NCBI GenBank assembly: GCA_039566865.1
Contig: CM076958.1
Coordinates: 6,982,501 to 7,046,500, forward strand
Length of the DNA: 64,000 nt
Reading direction: 5' to 3'
From: Aurelia coerulea
Lineage: Eukaryota > Cnidaria > Scyphozoa > Semaeostomeae > Ulmaridae
The notes under the pieces are model-generated. The model did not search any database and was not told the DNA's origin. It worked only from the letters and a program-made list of their open reading frames with translations. A program made the translations under genes and the position numbers. Within the stretch, counting starts at the first letter, position 1, and each line of letters begins with the position of its first letter. Positions 10,534 to 21,983 of the stretch are shown one piece after another.

Positions 10534-12708
10534 TTTGCCTTTAAAGAAACTCAAAACAAGATCTGATAGCCTGCCTTGGATGGATTCAAAGCTGCGCAAA
10601 GAGATGAATAAAAGATATAAGCTACTGAAAAAAGCTCAGAAGTCTAAGAATAAGGATGACTGGTCAAACTATAAAATTCAGAGAAACAAAGTAACAAGTC
10701 TAATCAGGAAAGCAGAAGCAGGGTACTGGAAAGACAAGATTGAAAATGTTAGAAACTCAAGTGAATTTTGGAAAGTTATAAAGGAAATGCAAGGCAAAAC
10801 CAAGAAGTCACACATAGGGCCAATTTTAAATGATAAACATGAAGTAGTTACCAATGAAAAGGAAAAGGCAGAATGTTTCAACAATTATTTCTCATCAATT
10901 GGAGAAAAGCTAAACACAGACTTGGGTCCCCCCCAATATTTTGATCCTTCACAGCACCTATATAGAGTAACACCAATTATGCAAGACTTCCAGATAGACG
11001 AAAACAGAATCTCTGAAGCCTTAAATAAACACGTCAAAGATGGAAAAAGTTGTGGAGCAGATATGGTTAAATCTAAGGATCTCAAGCTTGTTGGTGACTT
11101 TGCCACAAAGGGTCTTTCAATGGTAATAAATCATTGCGTAAAGAAATGTAGCTTTCCTTCCCAATGGAAAGTCAGCAGAGTGAAGGCCCTTTTTAAAAAT
11201 GGAGCAAAAATGGAGAGAGAACACTTTAGACCAATATCTCTCCTGTCTATTCCAAGTAAAGTTTTTGAGGGAATTTTATGCAAAGACATTGACACTCATG
11301 TAATTTCACGAGGTATATCCAGCAAACATCAATGGGCCTTTAAGCCAGGAAGATCTACAGAGCTTTTAATGTTATTCCTCACAGAGACTTGGAGGCAAGA
11401 AGTAGAAAACGGAAAGGTAGTGGGAGTTCTGTTCTTAGATTTTAGAAAGGCTTTTGACTCTATCAACCACAAAACTCTCCTGATGAAAATACAAGCAGCC
11501 GGCATAAGTGGAAATTCTTACTGTACACTTGAAAATTATCTATCTAACAGAAGACAATATGTTGAAATAGACAGTTTTTGTTCACAAGAGAGATCTGTTA
11601 GCTATGGCGTCCCACAAGGTTCACTCCTTGGCCCAAGGCTTTTCTCTATACATGTGAATGACCTTCCTGACTGTACATCAAGAGCAACTGTCCATATGTT
11701 TGCAGATGACACTGAAAGCTTTTGTATTGGGGACACTGTAGATGAAGTCATAGAAGATCTACAGGTAACTATCAATGAAATTGGAAAATGGAGCCAAAAC
11801 AATGGCCTTGTCATCCATCCTAAGAAATCTGAAATATTGCTGCTAACAAAGAATAAATTCATCGGTCCTCTGAAGCAAGTTAAGCTTGGGGATAATGACA
11901 TCAAAGTTGTTGACAAATCGAAATGCCTTGGAATGTTACTGGATAGCCAACTCTCTTGGAAGCTGCAGATAGAGAAAGTAAAGACAGACATGAGTTGTAA
12001 AATAAAGAAATTAAAGATGATGAGATATCTACCCAAAGAAGTGCTCTCTACTATATATTTCAAAGCCATCTTGCCTGCAGTTATTTATGGAATTTCTGTT
12101 TGGGGTAATAACAGCTCTTGTAAAATGAACGAATTAGAATCATGCCATATCAGAGCTGCAAGGATGATAAACAAAGTTCCAAAGACAATAAAGAATGAGG
12201 ACGTCTTAAAAACCGTAAAATGGAAAGACCTTTCATACATGTACAAAAGGAGACTCGCTTGCATTTCACACCAAGCGTATAATGACAATGTGATTGAAGA
12301 GATCCAAAGCCTGTTTAAAAAGAAAGATTATACACGAAACATGAGAGACTGTATCCAGTTCATATTACCTAGACCGAAATCCAACATTGGAAGAAGCTCT
12401 TTTAAGTACAGAGCAGCACTTGTATGGAACAATCTCCCTGTAGACCTAAAGAAGGTCACTAGCTATGACAGTTTTAAAAAGAGGCTATCAAAGAACAGCA
12501 GAAGTTTGGAACAAATATCTTTTACCAATTTCTCATTTAAACAAAGGGACGAAAATTTTAATTATTTTTAAATAAGGAAATCAGATTGTAAATAGGCTTT
12601 AAGTTTCAGTTTCTTTTATCTTTAATTTGCAGGTCCACATCAGCTTTTAAGCTGCCTTGATTATGACCTGCGTTAACAAATAATAAATGTATGTATGTAT
12701 GTATGTAT
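10534..12708 (+). mobile_element. 5'-truncated young LINE with TATG-repeat tail
   Basis: Inserted in the right arm of the palindromic element. The 5' end falls in the endonuclease-to-reverse-transcriptase linker, so the APE endonuclease is lost. The 3' UTR (12572-12680) has a short stem-loop around cagcttttaagctg and ends in (ATGT)n at 12687-12708. No clear target duplication is visible. The fully open frame suggests recent insertion compared with the other LINE pieces here. Confidence 0.85.
10535..12571 (+). CDS. CR1/jockey-like reverse transcriptase, C-terminal 678 codons
   Basis: Open frame from the truncation point to a TAA. Order: basic linker (residues 1-100, KKLKTRSDSLPWMDSKLRK, NYFSSIGEKL), reverse transcriptase block with HFRPISLLSIPSKVFE (about 230), VLFLDFRKAFDSINH (about 300), SYGVPQGSLLGP (about 357) and the catalytic FADDT (about 389-393). 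A thumb region follows, then the family's C-terminal KYRAALVWNNLPVDLK (about 625-640). The aspartates of the FADD box and LDFRKAFD are present, so the polymerase motif is formally intact. There is no start codon of its own, since TTG is the first sense codon after a stop at the junction. Without the endonuclease the copy is unlikely to move alone. Confidence 0.88.
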   Translation: MPLKKLKTRSDSLPWMDSKLRKEMNKRYKLLKKAQKSKNKDDWSNYKIQRNKVTSLIRKAEAGYWKDKIENVRNSSEFWKVIKEMQGKTKKSHIGPILNDKHEVVTNEKEKAECFNNYFSSIGEKLNTDLGPPQYFDPSQHLYRVTPIMQDFQIDENRISEALNKHVKDGKSCGADMVKSKDLKLVGDFATKGLSMVINHCVKKCSFPSQWKVSRVKALFKNGAKMEREHFRPISLLSIPSKVFEGILCKDIDTHVISRGISSKHQWAFKPGRSTELLMLFLTETWRQEVENGKVVGVLFLDFRKAFDSINHKTLLMKIQAAGISGNSYCTLENYLSNRRQYVEIDSFCSQERSVSYGVPQGSLLGPRLFSIHVNDLPDCTSRATVHMFADDTESFCIGDTVDEVIEDLQVTINEIGKWSQNNGLVIHPKKSEILLLTKNKFIGPLKQVKLGDNDIKVVDKSKCLGMLLDSQLSWKLQIEKVKTDMSCKIKKLKMMRYLPKEVLSTIYFKAILPAVIYGISVWGNNSSCKMNELESCHIRAARMINKVPKTIKNEDVLKTVKWKDLSYMYKRRLACISHQAYNDNVIEEIQSLFKKKDYTRNMRDCIQFILPRPKSNIGRSSFKYRAALVWNNLPVDLKKVTSYDSFKKRLSKNSRSLEQISFTNFSFKQRDENFNYF

Positions 12709-12898
12709 CGATTTCGTTGTGACGTCATAACAAAATGGTGCAGAAATTCAAAAACAACATGAAAATTCTGAATCTACATGGAAAGTTGATCTAAACGAAA
12801 TCCAAGAGAGTGAAATAGGCACAGCGGTAGGGTTCCATCTCGTTACGCCAAGAAACGTTGCTGACGAAAATGTGGCTTTAAATTTTTGGCCATGACTG

Positions 12899-13724
12899 TA
12901 TATAAGCTCCACGTGCGACCGCATCTTGACCACGGGGATGTTATTTACCATATTGCGGCAAAAGTATATGTGAGTTCAGTGGTAGCGTCATTTTACCGAG
13001 CCTAATGGAAAAATTAGTTCAATATTATGCTGCACAAGCAGTTACAGGAACATAGAGAGGAATATCGCGAGAAAAGCAGTACACAGAGCTTGGTTGATTG
13101 AGCTAAGCCAATAAGTGGCTTAGGTGTTATTGGCGTGTGATTTTCAATTTCCTTTTGTTTGTCTTCTGATAAAAGTGGCCTGTTTTATTGTTGATTTGTT
13201 CTTCGCACGAACCAAACTGATGAGAGCGCGCAGCCCCCGAAAAATTTTTTGGGACCACACCCTTTTGGCCTGGAAACGCCCTTCTTACAAGAAGATCAGA
13301 AAACACCTGTTGCTGCAGAGAAGAAAATAAAGTTGCAAAAATAAAACGTAGAAAAGTCTTATTTTTACAAATTGTAGGCCGCAAATTGTTTTCAAATATT
13401 TTTGTTTCAAATTTGACATCTCAGTGAAACATCATGTAGACCTTTATTAAAGATTTGGCAGGGACTATGTCAGTGCTCTAGATGTTATGGAATCATTTGA
13501 GGAGAACAGTTGCCAGGCATGTTTAGTCCTCAATGAAAAGGTCATTGAGTTAAGCTAAAGCCCCACGTCATGGGAATGCCCATTGCTTGAGTTTTCTTTT
13601 TTTAAGCAGAAGGAACCCCACCAGCTCATTGGCAACAGTGGCACTGGGGGTAATCAAAACTGCATTACAATTGATCTTGCAAGAAGATTGGCTGTTGTGG
13701 AAGAAAGTTCTTCTCCTCTATAAG
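12899..13724. other. Intronic DNA, no gene seen
   Basis: No recognisable protein or terminal repeat. Overlapping antisense frames of 68 and 85 codons at 13124-13384 look accidental. Confidence 0.4.
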
Positions 13725-14745
13725 AAATTATGATAATACTGCAAGCACAAACCCCAGAGAGAGAGAGGGGGGGGGGGTACTCTGGTATATTCAGGATAGA
13801 GGTGCACAGGTTACTCTGTTGGGTCTAAAATTTGGGCAAGGATCATTTTTGTGGGTCAATCATTTGTACAGTTATTTTTTTGGGTTGCTGAAATTCTTGC
13901 TTACTTTTTTGGGTCTCAAATATGAGAACAAGTAAAATTGTGAAAAATATAATTTACAAACAAACTTAGAATCAAGTAACAGAACTAAAATAGAAAAGGC
14001 TTAGATTTCCAAACACATTCTGAGAAATCTAATCAGTGAGGCCACTTTTCTGCAGATTAACATACTGAATAAATTTTGGGTATGTAAGGTCAGAAAAATA
14101 ATTTTTTTTGGTCTATTTTCATGGCAGAATTTTTTGGGTTGATGTGTTGCTGTTGTACCCCAGCCTGAGCACCCTTATCCTAAATATACCTTGCACAAAC
14201 AGGAAAGTTCTCTTGAAAAGTTCCTTTGATCAGCAATAAATTGTGATAACACTGCAAGCACAAACAGGAAAGTTCTTTTAGTCAGCAACAAATTATGATA
14301 ATATTGCAAGCACAAACAGGAAAGTCCTCTTGGAGTGTCCTTTAATCAGCAACAAATTATGATTAATTCTGCAAGCACAAACAGAAAAGTTCCTATAACC
14401 AGCAACAAATTGAACCAGTAAATAATGATCTGATTGAATGCATAGATATGATTGGTCAGTTGTCCCTTGAAGAGAATTTTCCTGTTTGTGCTTGCAGTAT
14501 TATCATAATATTGTTGCTGGTTAGGGAACTACTGACCAATCATATCTATGCATCCAATCAGATGATTATCCACTGCTTCAATTTGTTGCTGATTATAGGA
14601 AATTTCCTGTTTCCAAGAGAACTTTCCTGTTTGTGCTTGCAGTATAATCATAATTTGTCGCTGATTGAAGGAACTTTCCAAGAGAACTTTTCTGTTTACG
14701 CTTGCAGTATTAATTATTATCATAATTTGTTGCTGATTATAGTCT
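13725..14745. repeat. Foldback made of short tandem units
   Basis: About five units of roughly 70-75 bp carrying GCAAGCACAAACAGGAAAG and CAGCAACAAATTATGATAAT run in one direction. One unit is split by the insertion at 13753-14192. From about 14470 the same units run inverted (TTTCCTGTTTGTGCTTGCAG). The centre is a stem using AGATATGATTGGTCAGT and its complement. Non-autonomous foldback architecture, noncoding. Confidence 0.75.
13753..14192. mobile_element. Insertion with 8-bp target duplication
   Basis: Interrupts one tandem unit and is flanked by GCACAAAC at 13745-13752 and 14193-14200, an 8-bp duplication as left by hAT elements. The ends share an inverted GGTATATT(C/T)AGGATA. Inside are a (GA)n/poly-G run and recurrent tttttgggt motifs. 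No coding capacity. Confidence 0.55.
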
Positions 14746-14761
14746 GTTTGCTGTTTTGTTT

Positions 14762-15052
14762 GCTGTAGCCTGTTTCAGTCCATGTTTGAGAAGTTCGAAG
14801 GGGTCAAAATAGCAAACATGGCCAACAAAAAAGGCGTTTCAAGCCTTCGCTGCCACACAACCAATCTTTCTTGGAGTACCAGACTTCTTGGAATGACCTG
14901 TCCTTCGTCTTCAGGACAAGCTTCGGAGTTGGCTTCTGGTTAATGATAGCCTTCTGCTCGCTGACAATTCTTGCTGCAAAAGACTTCATCAACAGCTGGG
15001 AGACAATGTCCCCCTCAGGAAGGACTTCAAATGACGATTCTTCATAACCCAT
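14762..15052 (-). pseudogene. hAT transposase N-terminal fragment, TTF-type zinc finger
   Basis: Minus strand encodes LVLKTKDRSFQEVWYSKKDW followed by GLKRLFCWPCLLF, the start of the TTF-type zinc finger found in hAT transposases and ZMYM1-like derived proteins. After CLLF a one-base frameshift is needed to reach DPFELLKHGLKQAT. Only about 100 codons remain. No DDE core or dimerisation region is present. The 5' side (15060-15420) is AT-rich with no clear coding. Confidence 0.65.
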
Positions 15053-15694
15053 GATAAGAAAAATTCAAATAATAATTCTCCAAAATGAAACGTGAACGTT
15101 CGTTGAGCTTGAACTATGTCTAGGCCCGTCAGTTAGAGTGCAATCATCACAAGACAGTGTCTCTTTCGTCATCATTTCTATTGTTTCAATGTTGGGCATG
15201 CCGTGAAACCGGAGCATGCCTTTGGGTTTAGAACTGGCGCAATGGGCAGGCGTAAAATCAGATCCAGCCAATCAAATCATTGCTAGGTTTATCATTATAA
15301 TGACGAAACTCCTGCTATTTCAAATAGCATTCCTTAACATAGGGAACCAGTATGGAAAACAGCGAAATTTGACAATAACTGCAAAGTGGAAGGCTTCCAA
15401 AGCTACAAAATTGGTATAGAAACCCTATGATAGGGTTTGCTTTCTGACTCGAGCACGAGTTAACACAGGGGAGCAAGGTATCAGACTGTCGAGAAGCGGA
15501 GGTTTATTATGTGATCATATGATGTACTATGACATCAATGTTACGATTTTTAAGAAAATTTTTGCAAAAAAGATAATTTTTTTGCTTTAAAAAATACTCA
15601 TATCTCTGAAAATTGTTAGTCATGCTGAGCATGACCAGCATGATCGCTAGCTTCGCCACTGAGAGTGCGACGAAACGCGTCTTTGGTCATTTCA

Positions 15695-15958
15695 CGTTGT
15701 TCTTTACAGCAGTTATTGGTGAGTTACTAACCTATTACTTTCCTTCCAGGTTTAAGATTCATTCGGTTTTCTCTTGCAGGATTTAACAGTTTTTTCTCTT
15801 GTTACAGGTTTATTTTGGCTATTGTTTTTTTACAGGAGTTAACAGTCACCTTTCTACCGATTTCGGTGTTTTTTTTGCGTTTATGGGTTTAATATGATGA
15901 GTCCGTCATTTAAGGCTATTTTCAAATCTTGTTCCACGAATCATTTGTTTACGTAATC
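15695..15958 (+). repeat. Dispersed repeat with four spaced acceptor-like motifs (copy 1)
   Basis: Pyrimidine tracts ending in CAGG occur at 15747-15750, 15777-15780, 15805-15808 and 15833-15836, 28-30 bp apart, for example TTCTCTTGCAGG and CTCTTGTTACAGG. A second copy lies inverted at 44536-44800 with the same order and spacing. Both stop at the shared word CACGAATCATTTGTTTA. Function unknown. Confidence 0.7.
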
Positions 15959-16185
15959 ATTAAGCTGCCGAAAGCGGAGAGACAACTTACTTTGTTTTAC
16001 AAGATTCTTAATAATCTAACTCCCGTTTATACTAAGAATCCAATCCTACCACTTCAACAGTCATATTACCCATTTCGCAACCAGGATGTCACTCAGTCAT
16101 TCAATATAAATAGAACAAAGATATGTGAATATGTTTGAGAAACGCCTTCAAATTTGGTTCATTTCATTCTTACCTAAAGACAAGG
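15959..16185 (+). mobile_element. LINE C-terminal fragment
   Basis: Encodes KAERQLTLFYKILNNLTPVY and PILPLQQSYYPFRNQDV, matching the reverse transcriptase tail seen at 63.6 kb (RRLTLFYKIINNLTPDYTRD). The frame closes at 16138. Confidence 0.7.
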
Positions 16186-16189
16186 TCAA

Positions 16190-19100
16190 ATTTCAAATGT
16201 CAGCTGCATAACTTGAACGGTTAATTTTCTATGGCTGGTTGACTTTTTTGATGACAGCTCAATCAAAGATGAAGTGGCACTTTCAATGATTTTTAATTTC
16301 AATTACAGGACTCGTAACAAATTCTGCTGAGTGAAAATCATTTCAGATGCAGCCTATCATTAGCAAAAAAAATTATTTGCAAGTTGAACCTTGCAACGTT
16401 GTGTAGATGCTTGTCAAAATCCGGCCATGATAATGAAAAGTTCTGAATTAAGCCACTTTGGAGGGGACTTATATGAATTTTCCTGCTAAAACGGCAAAAG
16501 CACATTAACCAAAAATGATAATCTTGTGCTATAATAATGTTAGAAGTCAGATTGAAATAAATAAAAATATCCACGAGCTCCATTTGAAAAAGAATATCGT
16601 ATCAAAATGGCACAAAACTGTATGTTTGTGCAATTTTAGCAGATTAAAATTATTTTACAAATTTTGGTATGAAAAATTCCGAATTGCTTCGTCACTTGTT
16701 AATATACACCATCTGAAATTTTCCTGGAACGAATATTTTCAATCCACTTGCTAGTCTGTGAATTTGCCTTTTGAAAATAGCTCAGGCACCAAAATGGCCG
16801 ATCTAGAGTGGCGTCGCCCATTATGGCCGGTCGCCCATTATGGCCGGCTAGCAAGAGAAATTAAATTTCAGGAGACTGACGACTAGTAATGAAATTGGAA
16901 TTGCGCGAAATATCTTCGCTGACATCTGTTTTATCATGATTTGACCTTCAATGAAGTTTCTGTTCATTTGCATTGAAACCCAACGAGATGGTCTGTGCAT
17001 ATCTCCAATTGATTCTTTCAAGTATTGCAAATTTCATGATTCTATTTACATTCCTTCCTTCTATTTCGTTCGCTCAGCACCTTCTAGTTTGAAATTTTTG
17101 AATTATGCTTTGATTTTTCAGATGTCCTGTGTCTAGAGAGGAAATCTACAATGAAACCAAAGCAAAGGGACTTTTGATTCAGATTTGAGGTTATGAAGTC
17201 TGAGTGCTGCTAATTGCTAATTTCGTCGCCCATTATGCCCATCAGTTTACCAGAGAAGTTTCCAATCGCTTCAAATATTAAAATGCAAAATTTATTTAAA
17301 AACCACCAATCTGGGTTAAAAATTTTTCTTACTGACTTGGAAAATCATCGAAAGCCATAAAAACGCTCTAGCTCATAGCTCTAACAGCTACAGTATTAAA
17401 GGGCGGTGCGTTGAATTTTCGTCACGCAAATACTTTTTAAAGAATTGCTTTCCAAGAAATATCGTTTTGATTATCCAATTCTTTTGTTTTATGTTCAGTA
17501 TATACTAAAAATATTGTTTTTAGCTCCAAACACATCATACACAGCACCGGCGGCTTTCAATCAGCCCTGTTTACAGCATGTATATTTCTTTTCCCTAACT
17601 TTCCATTTCATTAGTTTGCTCTCATTTCCTTTGAGGGTGACAGCAAGAATTTTTCCAGGCGAATGTGTTGATAATGTTTTTATATATAGAGAGTAATTTT
17701 AAAAAAATCGCGCAAACATTTATGGATTTTAGATTTTAGAGACTAAAAATCGAAATGGGGCAGGGTCTCGAAAAATTAACGCAGTAAGAGAATGCGAGGC
17801 GAGAGCTTTGCTCAAGCTACTAGTTTTAAATTCTAAATGATAAAAAGGAAAACTTGATTTTGCTATGAGATGCTAGATGGGAAGTATCTCCCAGATCTCC
17901 AGACCCTGATGCGTTTGACAAATGTTTACATTCTGTCACGGAGCGAGCAAGCTACTGTGATCATGATTTTGCCATCTTAAAACATAAGATCCTTTTGGAT
18001 GATTACAAAGTCCGTCCTGAGCTAAGCAAGCATAAGAAAATCTGAAAATTGATTTCTTCACAACCCCAAATGATCGTTGATGCTGTTTTTAGCTACAGTC
18101 AGAGAGATGAGTGTTGCTGCTAAAGTCGCCTTCAATAGAAAATCAAGCGCCTTGTATGTCTCAAATTAGATGTCATGTGAGATTTCTGATAATGCAAAAT
18201 TACTTATGTTTATGCAGAACCCTGCAGAATGTTTCTATTCGCGGGCATCTAGTTTGAGACAAGCAGTCACGAAAATAACCTCCGTGCAGAATCATATGCA
18301 TGAAGATGTTTTAGTTCAGTGTGATCATGTGCCTTCCCCCAGTCAATGGGGCCATTGTTTGCTGGAATTCTGGACCTTTCCCTCAACTTCACCTGCGACG
18401 TTTGCATCCGTAGCTGTGTAGGAGGACGGTCCCTCTACCTTCGGTGATGCTGCGAATGCTAGCCTCTGTGCAGGCCGCCGGTTACATCATCCCCCAAGGT
18501 TGACGTATTTGCATAATGAATACTATCAATAAGTGGCTAATGATGCGTTCGTTCTAGAAAACGATTGTTTTAACATCATTAAGCTGCTAATGAAGTAAAG
18601 AACGTGCCAATTCTGAGTAAATTTGTTATTGTGCCAGGGTAAACATCATGGTGATTTATCCATCTTACGGTGTCAAATCTGTCTAACATGAAATAAGCCG
18701 ACGTCAAACGTTGCTATAGGATCGCGGGAAACTTCTGTCTTGCATGCGCTTTCTGTGCGCTTTCTTTACTTCAGTGCCAATTAGCAGAGATAAAACGTTA
18801 ATTAATTGTTTTAACGAGCGTGACGGACTTTCTTTCTTTCTTTCTTTCTTTCTTTCTGACTTTCTGACTTTCTGACTGACATCGGAGCCCCTTCTTAGAT
18901 TACAAAGGACTTTGTAATCAAAAATTACCTGGGAAGTATCAGTGCTGAAGACCTTGTAAGCAATCATGTCCCATGGCACAGGGAATATTACCAAGACACA
19001 GTTCATCCAGTGAAAATTCTTAGGGCGTAGAAGCACGAGAAACAGATTTTTGCATGAGATAACGAACTGCCAGGTCTTACACGAAAGTGGCGTGTAAAAC

Positions 19101-20658
19101 CTGGCAGCCCAGCTTCAATCGTTAAGGAGGAAAAACAGAGCAACCAATGCCTAAAAGATTTACGAGGTCATAAAACCCTAGCAGGTCATAACACCCTAGC
19201 AGGATCCTGAAAAAGTTTGTTTCCTCTGTTTGTTTCTTTGAAAAACTTGGAGGATTAAGATCTTAGCCCCTCCCCCAGGCTCCCATGTCTATACACAAAT
19301 TGCAACTTTAACTTAACTTTCCAAAAAATCCTTTAAAGATGACCTCTTTTCTAATCAAAGGCCCCCAAAAGCTCTAAATTCTATAACAAGGTTCCTGACA
19401 TTCAGGAAAAACAGTAGAAGAAAGACGATCATAAGATCCTCATGATCCTCTAGGAACATGACAAACTAAAACAGCATCATCCATGCTGTAAAGAGCTGTG
19501 AATTTAGGCCTGTTTTTAAAATGTCATACTTCTCAATGATGTGTTTCCCAAGAATAAAAACTCGATAAAATAGCCATAAAACTGTTTGGAAAAATTGGTA
19601 TCATAAAGAACAGAGAAAAGTATGTTGCCAGAAATTTACATAAAAAAAATACTCAGATACATATGTTTCTGCACTACAAACGTGAGGTCAATTATGAGCA
19701 GAAATTCCAGTTTTCCCATGTTTACCCTTGAAATGTTATGAAGTTTATCGAGGCACTAGATGCTAGCAAATCCACCAGTGCACTCACAGAAATAAGCTGG
19801 TTTTGAGAAGTATTTTATAGAACCCTAGGGTATTTGAAGGCCAAGATTTACTCTCGGGTATTCTGCAGTACCCTATAGGGTACTTTGAGGGTATTCTAGA
19901 AAACCCCAGGGTACTTTCGGGTCAAAAAGGTACTTCAAAGCACCCTCGAGACTGCAAATATTACGTGACGTACGCAAAGCGTTCGAAAATGGAATCAATT
20001 CGCGTTCTTTACTTCTCGTTACGACGGTTGAGTTTTGAAGTTTTGTTGCTGTGGCGAAGGTTTGATGGAAGGAAAAGAAAGAAGCAGTGACAGTATTGTG
20101 GAAAAGGTAAATAGCAGGGAGCTATACAATATAGCTCCCTGGTAAATAGGGAGAAAGTACCGAGAAAGTTAGCTACGGGTTTTTGGAGACTAGTGAGCAA
20201 AATTCATTTTTGTGAAATTTTTACCTTAGGTTTTGGTTTATGTCCTGTTTCTTTCAAAACATTATCTGGCTGAAGAGACATCAACAGTTGACCGAATGCT
20301 ATTAAACATAGGCCTAAGGCAGCAAGGAACACTTCTAATTCGTGCGTTTTGTCTTGGAAATAGTATTCTCGACCTGAACTCCAGCTTCTTTGCATTTTCA
20401 AAGATTTTCAATGATGATCCTGCAGTCTTGCCTTTCCTAGTTTTTAATTTCTTGAATCAACATTAAGCGAGCCTGGCTAGCATTTCCTACAAGCAATGTT
20501 TTGGTAAGAAACTGTTTCGAAGAAGAGGTTATGCAGATCTGCAGATATGATGGATGGGCTGAAAGGTTGACAAACCTTTATACTCTCCCCTGAGTTCTAG
20601 ACTAGATCCAAATTTAGTTCTGAGAAGCAAGTTTTTCTGAATTTTTTCGAGAATTTTC
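16190..20658. other. Long intron segment of ZC3H15, few recognisable features
   Basis: Direct repeats of cgcccattatggccgg occur at 16812-16848. A plus-strand stretch at 17875-18044 reads VRPELSKHKKI before a stop and is unrecognised. A minus-strand frame at 18704-19036 is unrecognised. Repeated gggta(c/t) words at 19820-19945 suggest a decayed tandem repeat. No gene is supported. Confidence 0.4.
18828..18857. repeat. CTTT microsatellite
   Basis: (CTTT)n run followed by several ctgactttctgac units. Confidence 0.9.
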
Positions 20659-20660
20659 TA

Positions 20661-21277
20661 CCGGGTGACCCAGAAAAAAGTGACCCAACGCAATCTGTTA
20701 CAGAAAATTAAGTAAGTGGCCGATTGAAATATTTCGAACGTTGTTGTGTTGCTAAAAGACTAGCCTATGCTATAAGTATTTTTCGCAATTTTTTTCGGCA
20801 CGGTATACTTCCAAAATTAAGAATTTCGAGGAAAAGTGCATGCCTGAAATTCTCAAAAAGTCGTCAAGAACAGGGGATTGATTTACAGCCATTCAGATCT
20901 TCAAAACGACGAGGAGCGTGTTTCGTTTCAACCTGGGAATAGGCAACCCAGTCGGAAGTCTTCAGAGCAAGTTTATAGTCCCTAGGTACTTAAAGATATT
21001 CTCAGGTAAAATGAAACACGCTCCTCGTTGTTTTGAAAACCTGAAATGGCTTCAAATCGATCCCCTGTTTTTGACGACTTTTTGAGGATATCAAGCCTGC
21101 CCTTTTCCTCTAAATCCTTAATTTGGGAACTTTTCCGTGCCCAAAAAAATTGCAAAAAATACTCATAATGTAGGCTAGTCTTTTAGCAACAGAACAACGC
21201 TTGAAATATTTCAATCGGCCACTTACTTTTTTTTCGATAACAGATTGCGTTGGGTCACTTTTTTCTGGGTCACCCGG
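20661..21277. mobile_element. Palindromic mariner-type MITE, 617 bp
   Basis: Ends CCGGGTGACCCAGAAAAAAG and the exact inverse, each bordered by TA (20659-20660 and 21278-21279). Arms of about 270 bp continue almost to the centre; both carry ctagcctatgctataagta-type sequence and the word cacgctcctcgt. No transposase. Ends and target fit Tc1/mariner elements. Confidence 0.85.
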
Positions 21278-21379
21278 TAGTATCTTTTATTCACATCTAA
21301 TTCGTGTTTTGGTAATGATGTCTTTTGGATCCAAGAATCTTCCAAGGACTCTGTAGCAAGGGTATTTCTGAGAATGCTA

Positions 21380-21981
21380 CAGGATGAGTCAGAGAAAAGG
21401 ATCCCCGCTTGGAAGGCCACTGCTCCATGAATATCAAAGCAATAATATTGAAAAATGTCTTGTTTTATTGCCAATATGTTCAATTAGGTTCAGTAATTTA
21501 CCCGGCCTTAATCGGCCATTCCTTCCCGTGGATATGGTTGATTTTCTGCAGAAAGCCCCTTCAAAAACCTGCAAAAACGAATGAAAACAATGAGCACATT
21601 TTCCTTCCTAAAATTGATGACACTCGCATAAATTCATGTATTTTGTCCTCTTGGGAGAATGGAATCCCCCTGAATTGGGCATCGATACAAGGGGGAGCAG
21701 TTGTTCATCCTCACAAGAGTATAGCACGTGCTAAAGCGTTCACAAGTCATTGCTGTAAGGCATTGTAAGGCAGAAATGTTAACGTTTTGAAGGTTTTTTG
21801 AAAGGCTTTCTGGAGAAAATCCCTCATAATTTCCGGATGGAGTAGCCGATTTCAGTCAGGTAAATTTGATAGTAGATTTGAACATTTCTACCATAAAACT
21901 ATATATTTGCCGATGTCATTGTTTTGATATCCAGGGAGCCGTGACCTTTCAAACGGGGATTCTTTTTTCTGACTCACCCGG
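21380..21981. mobile_element. Palindromic mariner-type MITE, 602 bp
   Basis: Left end CAGGATGAGTCAGAGAAAAG, right end the inverse of CCGGGTGAGTCAGAAAAAAG, both next to TA. Arms of at least 200 bp, including CAGAAAGCC..TTCAAAAA. The left terminus has mutated from CCGGG to CAGGA. Frames inside (for example 21409-21768) are arm sequence, not genes. Confidence 0.8.
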
Positions 21982-21983
21982 TA

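Larger units (their letters stand above)
9849..12898. mobile_element. Palindromic Tc1-like element, split by a LINE
   Basis: The left arm (about 9860-10170) is the inverted match of 10310-10530 plus 12709-12850. A 140-bp spacer lies between the arms and a LINE sits inside the right arm. The inner boundary carries CAGCTATGGCCATAAGTTTA in both arms. The right outer end is CAGTCATGGCCAAAAATTTA followed by TA at 12899-12900, typical of Tc1-like termini. Without the LINE it is about 0.9 kb and noncoding. The left outer end is obscured by the 110-bp MITE. Confidence 0.75.

Noticed and set aside
14190..14745. CRISPR-like array
   Set aside because: Units are adjacent without unique spacers and reverse orientation at the centre; foldback element in a eukaryotic intron.
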